From Cryomorphaceae bacterium (GTDB lineage: Bacteria > Bacteroidota > Bacteroidia > Flavobacteriales_D > Parvicellaceae), in the NCBI GenBank assembly GCA_905182525.1, contig CAJJBV010000004.1:320068-384067 (forward strand): a stretch of DNA of 64,000 nucleotides, read 5' to 3'. The translations under genes were made by a program, and so were the position numbers. This document shows positions 1 to 10,649 of the stretch, in pieces. Positions within the stretch are counted from its first letter, which is position 1; every line of letters starts with the position of its first letter. The notes beneath the pieces were generated by a model, which saw nothing but the letters and a program-made list of their open reading frames with translations, was not told the origin of the DNA and did no database searches.

Positions 1-102
1 ATATCTCCTGGTAAATACAACTACCAGCTTAGAACTTATACTAAAGATGGTTTAGTTATAAAATCGGAAGTAATAAATATTGAACTAATTAAAACTGAAT
101 AA
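1..102 (+). CDS. C-terminal end of an unidentified protein (5' truncated by window)
   Basis: Frame 1 is open from the first base of the window to a TAA at 100-102, encoding the last 33 residues of a protein that ends with ELIKTE. The fragment has alternating hydrophobic residues (YNYQLRTYTKDG), which looks like a beta-sandwich or Ig-like C-terminus of an exported protein. It is 18 bases ahead of the first collar-domain gene on the same strand and may belong to the same transcription unit. Too little is visible to name a family. Confidence 0.6.
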   Translation: MSPGKYNYQLRTYTKDGLVIKSEVINIELIKTE

Positions 103-120
103 TTATCTAATTTTATATTC

Positions 121-1152
121 ATGAAAAAGTCATCTATATTCTTTTTATTCTCCATTTTTTGGATTAATTTATTTGGACAGGTAACTATAGGGAATTCTAA
201 TACACCAAATTCAAATGTCATTTTAGATCTTACAAATAGTGATAGTAAGGGGTTGCAATTGAACTCAACAACTACACCACCAACAGCTCCAGTTGGAAAT
301 ATTGTTTTTGATAATATCTATAATATGCTTTCTTTAGTAGATACTAGTGGTAAGGTTAATCTTTTATCTCCTTGGAATTATGACCCATCAGCAGAATTAA
401 TAATATATTTAAAAGATGGTCTTGATGTTGGACTTGGAACAAGTATTCCAAATACAAAATTACATATCATTGGAAGTACCCCAGCTTCTAAATTAGGAGG
501 AGGAGGATTTTTTAAATTAGGTGGAAATGATCAACATATTGTTATGGACAATACCAAAATTATTTCAAAGTCAAATGGCGTTACTGAATCTGATCTTCAG
601 TTACAAGAAGAAGGTCATTTAAATGTTGGAAATCATTTTACAACAAATGTTCAGGACAATACTCCAAATTTAAGTGGCCCTGTTCCATCTGGTGGAATTA
701 TTATGTGGAGTGGTTACAGTGGAACGATTCCAACTGGTTGGAAAATTTGTGATGGTACTGATAACACCCCAAATCTTTCAGGTAGATTTATTGTTGGAAT
801 TGGCTCGACTGTTGGGGGTGCAGAAAACTATCCTTATGGGAATAATCCAAATAATAATGGAATAGGAGGTGAAAATATGGTAACACTAACCAAAAATCAA
901 ATGCCACAACATAACCATACCGGATTTACAGTAAATGATGGGAATCATAGTCATGGATTGAAATTAGGAAAAGAGGGTGATGATTCTAATAATGGAGGTT
1001 CATATGACGAATATACTTCAAGCCCCAATCTACAAATGTTTACACGGAAAATGACGGAAATCATTCTCACGACAATTCCAAACTCCGGTGGTAATCTGCC
1101 TCACGAAAACAGACCTAAATTTTGGGCATTGGCATATATTATGAAAAAATAA
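121..1152 (+). CDS. Secreted phage-tail-collar-like domain protein (copy 1)
   Basis: This 343-residue protein starts with a signal peptide (MKKSSIFFLFSIFWINLFG). The central part contains a phage tail collar-type segment (about residues 195-230): GGIIMWSGYSGTIPTGWKIC, then CDGT and LSGRFIVGIG, the hallmark of Tail Collar/MdpB-like domains. It continues with His-rich HNH/HSH turns and ends with ENRPKFWALAYIMKK, typical of the family. Such domains are known from phage fibres but also occur in bacterial exported proteins. There is no prophage context here. A paralog follows 6 bases downstream. Residues about 308-319 look wrong: the +2 frame at 1047-1076 reads ENDGNHSHDN, matching an earlier NDGNHSH in the same protein, so a pair of compensating indels is likely near 1040-1078. 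Function is unknown; an adhesin or fibre-tip role is inferred. Confidence 0.7.
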   Translation: MKKSSIFFLFSIFWINLFGQVTIGNSNTPNSNVILDLTNSDSKGLQLNSTTTPPTAPVGNIVFDNIYNMLSLVDTSGKVNLLSPWNYDPSAELIIYLKDGLDVGLGTSIPNTKLHIIGSTPASKLGGGGFFKLGGNDQHIVMDNTKIISKSNGVTESDLQLQEEGHLNVGNHFTTNVQDNTPNLSGPVPSGGIIMWSGYSGTIPTGWKICDGTDNTPNLSGRFIVGIGSTVGGAENYPYGNNPNNNGIGGENMVTLTKNQMPQHNHTGFTVNDGNHSHGLKLGKEGDDSNNGGSYDEYTSSPNLQMFTRKMTEIILTTIPNSGGNLPHENRPKFWALAYIMKK

Positions 1153-1158
1153 AAAAAA

Positions 1159-2070
1159 ATGAAAAAAATATTTATAATTTATTTATGCTCCATTATTGGA
1201 ATAAACTCTTTTGGACAGGTAAGTATTGGTAATGCACTTGAACCAGATTCAAACGTTATTTTAGATCTCAGTAATCCTGATGGTAATGGTTTACTATTGC
1301 CTCAAAATAAATATCTCTTAGAGAGCCTGTAGGAAATATTTTTTATAATTCTTCTAAAAATATGATTGGTGTTGTCGATTCTATTTCAAGTGGTGTAAAT
1401 GTGGTTAATTATTTATCTCCATGGAGACATACAGACGCAAATTCTGACGTTACTTATTCATCAGGTGCTGGAAAAGTAATAATTACTAATACAGATGCTG
1501 CTAATGATAGAAGAGAGGTTTTAGAAGTTCAAGATGGAAGTATAAAAGTTAATAATGGAGATATAAATGTTCAAGGCGGAAAAATTAAAGAGGAAGGCAA
1601 TGCGCTTTTACCTACAGGAGTAATTGTTATGTTTTCGGGAACAACTGCTCCTCCAGGATGGGTGCTTTGTGACGGCAGTTCAGCTTCTAATCTCTTAGGT
1701 GCTCCAGACTTAAAAGGGCGATTTATTGTAGGTTATGATCCGTCTAATGCAGATTATAATACTATTGGTAATCTTGGTGGTTCTAAGATAATGTCACACA
1801 CTCATGATGTTGACCCACTAAACAGAACAACAACAGCAGGTGGAGCTCATTCTCATACTGGAACTACAGCTGGGCCCGTCGGAAGTAGAAGTGTAGGCAA
1901 TAATCAGTCAGCAGTGGCACAACTGTGCCAAATAAGCTCATACCCATATTATTAATGATGAACCTGACCACACACATGATCTAGATATTCCAAATTTCAC
2001 TTCTGATACTGCTTCAAATAATGAAAACAGACCTCCTTATTGGACTCTAGCATTTATTATGAAAAAATAA
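1159..2070 (+). pseudogene. Second tail-collar-like secreted protein, frame-disrupted paralog of copy 1
   Basis: An ATG at 1159 opens a signal peptide and a conserved start (GQVSIGN, then SNVILDL) closely resembling copy 1, but this frame stops at 1330. The next frame resumes with REPVGNIFYN and runs through a collar motif (PPGWVLCDG and LKGRFIVGYD) and HTHD/HSH turns until a stop at 1955. The first frame then carries the expected end, with HTHIINDEPDHTHDLDIPN and NRPPYWTLAFIMKK up to 2070. Three single-base losses, near 1310, 1913 and 1933, would restore one reading frame of about 304 residues. Either this paralog has decayed or the consensus sequence has errors. It is probably co-transcribed with copy 1. 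Confidence 0.65.
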
Positions 2071-2075
2071 AAAAG

Positions 2076-5000
2076 TTGATTAGAAAAACCCTATATAGCT
2101 TCCTCTTATTTTTCCTATTTTTTATAGGAAGTAATTTCTCTCAAGTATACCACCATGGCGGAGACTTTGTCATTCGCGGAGATATTCGTATTGAAGGTGA
2201 TTTAAAGTCATATTCTTCCTTTTCTGTTGATGACTTTGTAGAAATAAAACTTAATGGCAATCTTAATCATCACAGCGACTCAAGTACTTTTATCAAATCC
2301 AACGTTATTGAAGGATTTCCTGCAAGGGGAACAATTAACTTTACTGGTACTCAAAGACAATATATATATTCAACTAGCTATACCAATTTAAATATTATTA
2401 AAAACTCAAATCCAATTGGACTTAGTTTAAGAAAAGCGGACTCAACTTCCGGAAATCCTAGCTTTGCAAATGCTCTTATTTGGGAGAGTATTGACTTGTC
2501 TACATCTAATTCTAATATATTACTTGACTCAACTAATATTGAATTAAAATATCAATATAATTTACCAGATTCTATTAGTACCAGAGTTAATAACTATGGC
2601 AGTATAAAAGGTGAATCTAATACTTCTTTAATTCTTTCAGATTCTTTAGAAAAAGTATTTGTTACAGGACCTAACGCGTCAAGTTCTACTCATTTCCCCA
2701 ACGATTATAATTTAGGACTAAAAATAAATCATTCTAACACATATAATGATTCTTTACAGTACAGTAGGTATGGTACTTATATCCCTAAAGTTGCAGATAC
2801 ATCTTTTAATAGATATTTTGTAGTTAATAAGCCCGTAGAACTAAATAGCCCGGAATTAGTTTATCATGATAATATTTTAAGATCTATGAACGAAGACAGC
2901 TTAGATATTTACATAAGTAGTAATTATGGTAAAGCATGGAGACAAGTTGGTGCAACTACCAACACAGGAACTAAAGAAATAACGGACAATAATAATATTG
3001 AATGGAAGCCATCTTCTGGTAGTGCTCCATTAAATCAATCTAAAATTACTATTGGAAAAAGAGATTGTAGTAACCCACCTGAAGTAAGCTTATCGTTAGA
3101 TTCAACAGCAGTATGTTCGGGAAAAGATGTAATGATAGAATTTGATTCAATTACCCCTAGTTGTGCTGTAAAGTGGTATAAAGATGGAGTTTGAGTCAAC
3201 TACCTTAACTCCCCCTAATAACTCTTCAACACCAGAGCCTGTATTACCGGTTAATCAACCTGGTTGGTATTTAATTACTATTGAAGACTCAAGAGGTTGC
3301 TTAAATAAAGATTCTATTAAAGTTAAATCCTCTGACTTACCTGAATTTGGAACTGGTAATTGTTTTGGAATAAATCTTCCATGTATAGGCGACCCAATGA
3401 ATTTTAGCGCTAATCCAGATTCTTCAGATTCTTCAAACATGACTTATAATTGGGACTTTGATTATTATTCTAATAATGGTTCAAATATATCTTCTTTAAA
3501 AAACCCTTCATTTCTATATACTCAATCTGGAGTACATAGTGTTCAGCTAACTATAACAGATTCTAGTGGATGTTTTAGTTCGTGCGAAAGAACTGTTACT
3601 GTTTTACCATATCCTTCTGCAGATTTTAGTTTTCAAAACTCTTGTGATCAGACTCCAATAGATTTCACAAATTTAAGTACTACTACTTATGGAGGTTTAA
3701 ATTACAATTGGAATTTTGGAGTAGCAACCTCAAATCTTGAAGATCCATCTAATACATTTCCATCTTCAGGTTCCTTTGAAGTAGAACTAATTGTCGACAT
3801 TGCGGGTACTTGTCGTGATACGGTTGTTAAAACTATTAATGTTTTTCCACTTCCAAATGCAAACTTTACTTTTAATGATACCTGTGAAAACGATACAGTT
3901 TTTTATTCAAATCAATCTACTATTTTAATTTCAGACTCTATAACTAGTTCTGAATGGAATTTTAGTAATGTGTCTATTTCTAATTTTTATAATTCTTATT
4001 ATGTTTATTCTCAGAATGGGACTTATTCAACAGAACTAAAAGTAACGTCTTCTAATGGTTGCTCAGATTCTACTTCAAAATCTGTAGAAATTTTTTCTTC
4101 TCCTAGTATTGACTTTTTGTCTAGAAATAATCTAAATTCTCCTACAAACTCTTTTTGTTTGTATGATACCATTCTTTTTTATCCTAGTTCAGATTCTCTT
4201 GTTTCATTTTGGGATTTTGGAGATGATTCCACTTCTAATGATACCAGTGCTTTTAAAAGGTTCAATAATTATGGATCTTACAATGTAGTTTTAACACAAA
4301 CTTCTAGTAATGGATGTTCTTCCCAGAAAACAAAAGCCATTGAAATTAACCCAATTCCAGTAGCTCTTACAAATTCTCCAAATGACCAATGTTATGGTTT
4401 ACCAGTTTCTTTTGCTTCTTTATCTTTTGTAGACAATAACAATACCATTTCTAGTCATAGTTGGAATTTCGAGTATCCATTACCTTCTACACCTACATTA
4501 GATCAAAATCCCTCACCAGTTACTTTTAGCGATACTGGAACTAAAATAATTGAATTAACTGTTACATCTAATAATAATTGTATTAGTAGAATATTAGACA
4601 CTATTCAAATATTTCCCATCCCAAATGTTGATTTTGGTCAAGATTCAATTTCTACTTGTGGTACTTCTTACGTTTTAAATGCACCTCAAAATTGTAATAA
4701 TTTTTGGTCTAACGGATTAACAACTGATAGTATAATTGTTAATTATTCAAATACTTACCATGTTAAGTCTACAGACTTAAATGGATGTATTAACAGTGAC
4801 ACTATTAGTGTAACTTTAAATTCTTCATTTTCCCCTCAAATATCTTCATCAAGCGCTTGTGATTCATCTGTTTTAGACTGTGGAAGTGTAGATGCAGATT
4901 ATTATTGGTTTGATTCCAATTCTTCTTACACATATTCCTATTCTAATGGTCAAGTTAATTTAACTGGGCTTATCGATACTATTGGAACTTCAAGATTTCT

Positions 5001-6600
5001 TAAAATTGATTCTTCAGGACTATATAAAGTATTGGTTATAGACCAAAACAACTGTCCTGGAGAAGATTCGATTAATGCTATTATTAATTTAAGTCCTATT
5101 AATTTCTCTACATTTTCGGACACACTCAGTCCATGCGTTGGGGATAGTATGCTTACTGACAGTTTACCCTTTGGCGTCAATTATTCTTATTCATGGAATC
5201 CTCAATTATCTTTAAACTATCCTTTAAATAGTAGTAGAATATGGGTCTCTCAACTAAACACTTATACTGTATTAATTGAGGATACAATTACTGGATGTAA
5301 TTTGACTAATGTTATTTCTGTAATTCCTAAATCAAATCCACAACTTGATTTAAGTTTTATTAATAATTTAAGTGGAGATTCTATAAATATTTGCGATTCA
5401 GTTACTGTAAATTCTGATGCTTTATCAAATAGTTATTTGTGGACAGACGCAAGTCAAAACCTAATTGGATCCAATTCTTCGATAAATATTAGTTCTTCTG
5501 GATATTACAGTTGCGAAATTTCTTTTGGAACTTGCTCTAGTTCGGATAGTCTTTATGTTGCGGCATATGAAACACCTACTTTTCAACTTCTTGGTGGAAT
5601 TACTGATACTTTACTTTGTAGTTACAATACTTTAATAATGGATGATTTAAGTAATTATGGTGCTACTTTTAGCTGGAGCAATGGATCTACAGATTCTATT
5701 TTATTTATTAATAGTGCAGGAAACTATATAGTTGAAGTAGGGGATAGTTTAAGTCCTGGTTTGTGTAAATCAAAAGATACAATTCTAGTAAATTTCAGTC
5801 CTGTTCTAAGTGTAGATTTAGGTGCTGACTTGGTAAAATGTATTGGAAGTGATCTTGAACTGTCAACAGGTATTAACAATAATAATATTCAACATGAATG
5901 GTATAAAGATGGCTTGCTAATAAATAATTTAAATAGTTCTTCACTGTTTGTTAGTGATACTGGCTTGTATAATGTTTTAATTTCAGACACTTTAAATTGT
6001 ACTGCAAAAGATACAATAAAGGTAAACTCAACAAACCAAGAATTAAAAGCTCAATTCTTATCAACTTCTATCGTTAGTCAAGGTGATTCTGTAAAATTTA
6101 TCAATCTATCTTACCCTTCACCTTTCACATCTTCATGGCGTATAAATGATTCAATTTATAATATTGATTCACCTATTCATAGTGTATGGTTAAATTCTTT
6201 TAATGACTCAGTTACCAATGATACGGTAACTGCTCAACTAACAGTTAGGAATACTTCTTGTATAGCATCACTTGAAAAGAAAATTGTTATTAGACCTAGC
6301 AAAAAAAATAGTCCTGTTTTAAATGAAGAATTTTCAGTGTATACAGAGATTGACTGTAAACTATACCCAAATCCTAACAATGGAAATTTCATTTTAGATT
6401 TCCAGACAAATAATGAATTTTTAGTTGAGGCTTATTTAGGTATTTATAATTTAACTGGAGAACTTTTATTACAAGAGAAAATATTCATATTTGATGATTT
6501 ACAAAAACAAATTCAAATTGACCACATACCAAATGGTGTGTATTTAGTAACTATTTATAGTAGTTTCTCCATTAAGACAATTAAATTTATAAAAATCTAA
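2076..6600 (+). CDS. Giant PKD/Ig-repeat exported protein with T9SS type A sorting domain; one frameshift
   Basis: The first part runs from a TTG at 2076 (followed by LIRKTLYSFLLFFLFFIGS, a signal peptide) to a stop at 3194; the second part runs in the next frame to 6600. WYKDGV just before the break and ESTTLTPPNN just after it form a natural Ig-like stretch, so one extra T in the GTTTGAG at 3188-3194 explains the break. An in-frame TTG at 2040 lies inside the preceding gene and would bury the signal peptide. The second part holds about five PKD-like modules (YNWDFDYY, YNWNFG, WDFGDD and others), Cys-containing Ig-like loops, and a C-terminal type A sorting domain beginning with LYPNPNNGNF and ending with IKFIKI. 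The full protein would be about 1,500 residues, secreted by T9SS and anchored at the surface. Its role is probably adhesive (inference). Confidence 0.75.
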
Positions 6601-6602
6601 TT

Positions 6603-9600
6603 TTGAAAAGAATCTTAAAATATTATTTTTCTCTACTAACAATTATATTAATTTCTAGTACTGTAGCTTTTGCACAACCATGTAAATATGGCTGGAATTA
6701 TAGACAGGAAATTAAATTTAATAATCCAAGTTCAACATTATTAAGTGATTTCCAAGTTGAATTTGTTTTGCCAACTGCCTCATTAGTTTCTAATTCTAAA
6801 GCCCAAATTAATGGTAGTGATATAAGAATTGTTGATTTTGATGGCAATGATCTAAACTTTTGGATTGATGACGATACTTACAATACTTCGTCTACAAGTT
6901 TTTGGGTTAAAATGGATAGTCTTGCACCAGCTGGTAATACTTCTGTTTTTGTCTTTTATGGGAAAACTGGTGAAATTTCAAATTCAAACGGCTCTGCAAC
7001 TTTTGAAATGTTTGACGATTTTAATAGTTCTATATTATCTTCAAAATGGTCTAGTTGTGATTCCAATAATAATAATATTTCTTTTTCTAACGGGAATTTA
7101 ATTTTAGGTTCATCGTTTGGAAATAATGCGTCTATAATTTCTGATTCTATTTTTACCGACAGTGAACCAGTAACAGTTGAAATGGATTTAGAAACTATTT
7201 CTAATGGAAAATTGTTTTTAGGAATTGAGAGTTCCTCTTCTGGTTTAGGTATGTCTTACAATGCCTATGGGGGAAATTCATTGATGGAATTAGATTCATC
7301 TAGTGCAACAAATACGGCTCTTTGTAGATCAACAATTTCATTAGAAAATTTCCCAGCATTAAATGTTATGGGTACTTGGTCATATTCTAAATTTGCTGGC
7401 GATTCGTCCTATTTATCTTGGCCTGGAGGAATTTACCCGAATCATAAAGAATCTAAAAATTTATTAGGTGATCATCGTATTGTATTAAGTTCTTTAAATC
7501 AAGGATTAGTAAATTCCTCAGCTAGTATTGATTGGGTAAGAGCCAGGAAATATTCATCTACTAATATTACTTATACTCTTGAATCTGAAATTGAAGTTTT
7601 TGATGATATTATGATTTCTAATACGGGTCCTTATTGCCAAGGTGATGAAATAAGTATAGTTGCTACCAACAACCCTTCCGCAACATATTCTTGGAAAAAA
7701 GATGGAGTTGATTTACCTGCAAGTTTGGATAGTCATAGAGTTGTTATTCCTAATGCTACAGTAGACACAGGTGGTGTATATTCCTTAACAGTTCAAATCA
7801 CAGGAGGTTGCAATGCACAAACTATATCAACTAATGTAGAAGTAAATTCATTTTCTAACGGTGGACTTCTTAAAACCCAATCATCAGCTTTACAAATTTC
7901 GGGTTTAGACAGTAGTGTTCATATTTCAAATCTTTGTCCCTTAACAAACTCTGACAGTATTTATTTGGAAAGCAGTAACGGAAATGTAATTTACTGGGAG
8001 TCATCACTTAATATCGGGGGCCCTTGGAATAATATTTATAATTCAAATTCATATTATAAATTTAACTCAATGGTTAACTCTATGTATTTCAGAGCTGTTA
8101 TCCAAAATCAGATATGTCCTATGGATACTTCAAATTTTTTTAAAGCCAACATTTATCCAATAGTCGATGCTGGTTATTTAATTGGAGGAAATAATGTATG
8201 TGAGGGAACTAACAATGGAAGCTTAGAGCTAACTGGTCATGTAGGTTCAGTATCAAAATGGCAAAAATCAACTGATAACAGTTCTACTTGGTTAGATATA
8301 TCTAATAATACAAACAAATTAGACTATACTAATTTAACAGATACAACAATTTATAGAGTGATAGTTAATAGTGGAGGTTGTGTAAATGATACTAGTAATT
8401 CTCAAACAATTTCAATTTATCCTAATCCAGTTTTAGGATTTAGTTATTCCCAAGTTTGCCAAGGTTCACCAACAAGCTTTAATAATACATCTTCGATTTC
8501 ATCGGGACAAATAAGTTCATATTCTTGGAATTTTGGTTCTGGATTAGGGAGTAATGTAAAAAACCCTTTAATTACCTTACCATTTTCAGGAAATCATAAT
8601 GTATTTCTTGTTGCATCTTCAAATCATGGATGTACGGATTCACTTAGAAATACATCTGTTATCGTAAATTCTAATCCATTAGCTAATTTTAATCAATCTG
8701 ATGTTTGCGATGGTGATAATATGGTATTTTCTAACTCTTCAATAGGAAGTTCACTTTCCTATACTTATGATTTTGGAGATGGCTCTGGAGTTTATAATTC
8801 TTCTAATGGGGATACAGTTTATATTTTCCCTACGCATTCAAATTATGATGTTAAGTTAAAAGTTCAATCTAGTAATGGTTGCGCAGATTCAATAACTAAC
8901 AATGTTAATGTTTATCCAAGAGCAAATATTACATTCATTGGTGACAGCGTATGTTTAGGTCAATCAATAAACTTTATTAATACAACTCAAACAACAGCTT
9001 CTTCAATATCATATATTTGGAATTTTGGCGATGGCTCTAACTCAGGATTGAACAGCCCATCTCATACCTATTTGGTCCCCGGCACATTTTCTGTAAGCTT
9101 AATTTCAAGCACCAATACAGGATGTTCAGATTCTTATATTGATACTGTTATTATTTATCCTGTCCCAAATCCTTTATTTACTGTAGATAGTATATGCCTT
9201 TATGATTCCGCAAGTTTTATAAATACTACAGATACAATTCTAACACCCAATTTAACTTTTAATTGGAATTTTGGTGACGGATTTTTTTCAAATGAATATA
9301 GCCCTTCTCATTTGTATTCAAGTAATAATAATTATAATATTACTTTGGGAGTAAGTTCTACAGATGGATGTAGTTCTTCATTATCAAAAATTTTAGCTGT
9401 TAGTCCAGTACCAACTGCCAATTTTTCTTTTAACGATGTTTGTTTCAATGAAACTGCAATTTTTCAAAACTCTTCCACACCTGGGGGACTAAATTTTTCA
9501 TGGGATTTTGGAGACGGGAATACTTCAATATTTAACGATCCATCTCATAATTATTTGAGTTCAGGAAATTACAATGTTCAATTAATTTCCTCTTCAAATT

Positions 9601-10649
9601 CTGGATGCCTAGATACTGTAGTGAAAATAATTAATATTAATCCTATCCCATATCCTAATTTTACTTTTACAAATGCTTGTTATGGTTCTGCTACTCAGTT
9701 TGCTAATAATTCTTTAATTTCTTCAACAGACTCTATTTCTTCTTATTTGTGGGATTTTGGTGATGGACAAAATTCCATTGTTAAAAATCCATCTCACTTA
9801 TATTTAAATGAAGGTGTATTTAATGTGGGACTGTCAGTAACTTCCAGTGACGGTTGTTCAAATGACACTTTAATTTTTGTAGTTGTAAACCCGTTTCCTG
9901 TTGCAAACTTCACTTTTTTAGAAGCTTGTATTAATCAAGATTTAATTTTCACTAATCAGTCTTTAATTAGCGGCGGTAGTCCACTCACTTTTAGTTGGGA
10001 ATTTGGAGATGGTCAAACTTCTTCAATAGAAAACCCTATAAATATTTATAATAGTTCTGGTATTAAAACTGTGAAATTGATTAGTTCATCAAGTTTTGGT
10101 TGTAAAGACTCTATTGAAAAAACTGTTGAAGTTTTTCCTTTACCAACTGTTTTTGCAGGTAAAGACACTTCAGTTAGTAAGGGTTACTCTGTACAATTAT
10201 TAGCTTTTATTTCTGGTGGTATTAATTTTAATTGGAGTCCATTAGTGGGGTTAAATAACAATACTATTTTTAATCCTGAAGCGTCCCCGACTTTGACTAC
10301 AGATTATATTCTAGAAGTTACAGATTTTAATGGTTGTATAAATAGTGATACTTTAAATATTGAAGTGATTAATGATTTCAAGCTTTTTGTAAATAACATA
10401 GTTACACCTAATGGAAATGGTGAAAATGACACATGGTATGTTGAAAATATAGAATCATTATCTACAGCTAGAGTTTATATTTACAATCGTAGAGGAACTG
10501 AGATCTACTATGACGATAATTATAAAAATGATTGGAATGGATATTTAAATGATGATGAATTACCTGATGGAACCTACTATTATATTATAAATTTCACTGA
10601 TAGTGATAAAGTATATAGAGGTGCAATAACATTACTAAGAAATAAATAA
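6603..10649 (+). CDS. Giant DUF2341/PKD-repeat surface protein with type B (CHU_C) T9SS sorting domain
   Basis: This 1,348-residue protein begins at a TTG two bases after the previous stop, and the signal peptide ends at VAFAQP. Residues about 30-120 match DUF2341 (WNYRQEIKFNNPS and FWVKMDS), followed by a lectin-like sandwich and Ig-like loops. From about residue 640 to 1150 there are seven PKD modules, seen as WNFGSG, YDFGDG, WNFGDG twice, WDFGDG twice and WEFGDG. The last 90 residues form a CHU_C/type B sorting domain: TPNGNGENDTW, YIYNRRGTEIY, WNGY and PDGTYYYII. Type B cargo such as SprB relies on a PorP/SprF-type outer-membrane partner, and one is encoded immediately downstream with a one-base TAATG overlap. 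The protein is inferred to be a SprB-like or ChiA-like surface adhesin. Confidence 0.85.
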   Translation: MKRILKYYFSLLTIILISSTVAFAQPCKYGWNYRQEIKFNNPSSTLLSDFQVEFVLPTASLVSNSKAQINGSDIRIVDFDGNDLNFWIDDDTYNTSSTSFWVKMDSLAPAGNTSVFVFYGKTGEISNSNGSATFEMFDDFNSSILSSKWSSCDSNNNNISFSNGNLILGSSFGNNASIISDSIFTDSEPVTVEMDLETISNGKLFLGIESSSSGLGMSYNAYGGNSLMELDSSSATNTALCRSTISLENFPALNVMGTWSYSKFAGDSSYLSWPGGIYPNHKESKNLLGDHRIVLSSLNQGLVNSSASIDWVRARKYSSTNITYTLESEIEVFDDIMISNTGPYCQGDEISIVATNNPSATYSWKKDGVDLPASLDSHRVVIPNATVDTGGVYSLTVQITGGCNAQTISTNVEVNSFSNGGLLKTQSSALQISGLDSSVHISNLCPLTNSDSIYLESSNGNVIYWESSLNIGGPWNNIYNSNSYYKFNSMVNSMYFRAVIQNQICPMDTSNFFKANIYPIVDAGYLIGGNNVCEGTNNGSLELTGHVGSVSKWQKSTDNSSTWLDISNNTNKLDYTNLTDTTIYRVIVNSGGCVNDTSNSQTISIYPNPVLGFSYSQVCQGSPTSFNNTSSISSGQISSYSWNFGSGLGSNVKNPLITLPFSGNHNVFLVASSNHGCTDSLRNTSVIVNSNPLANFNQSDVCDGDNMVFSNSSIGSSLSYTYDFGDGSGVYNSSNGDTVYIFPTHSNYDVKLKVQSSNGCADSITNNVNVYPRANITFIGDSVCLGQSINFINTTQTTASSISYIWNFGDGSNSGLNSPSHTYLVPGTFSVSLISSTNTGCSDSYIDTVIIYPVPNPLFTVDSICLYDSASFINTTDTILTPNLTFNWNFGDGFFSNEYSPSHLYSSNNNYNITLGVSSTDGCSSSLSKILAVSPVPTANFSFNDVCFNETAIFQNSSTPGGLNFSWDFGDGNTSIFNDPSHNYLSSGNYNVQLISSSNSGCLDTVVKIININPIPYPNFTFTNACYGSATQFANNSLISSTDSISSYLWDFGDGQNSIVKNPSHLYLNEGVFNVGLSVTSSDGCSNDTLIFVVVNPFPVANFTFLEACINQDLIFTNQSLISGGSPLTFSWEFGDGQTSSIENPINIYNSSGIKTVKLISSSSFGCKDSIEKTVEVFPLPTVFAGKDTSVSKGYSVQLLAFISGGINFNWSPLVGLNNNTIFNPEASPTLTTDYILEVTDFNGCINSDTLNIEVINDFKLFVNNIVTPNGNGENDTWYVENIESLSTARVYIYNRRGTEIYYDDNYKNDWNGYLNDDELPDGTYYYIINFTDSDKVYRGAITLLRNK

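Noticed and set aside
121-2070. Prophage or tailocin fragment
   Set aside because: Only collar-domain genes with signal peptides are present, next to T9SS genes; no other phage genes are seen.
2040-2075. Upstream TTG start for the giant PKD protein
   Set aside because: It lies inside the end of the previous gene and would place 12 polar residues before the signal peptide; TTG at 2076 fits better.
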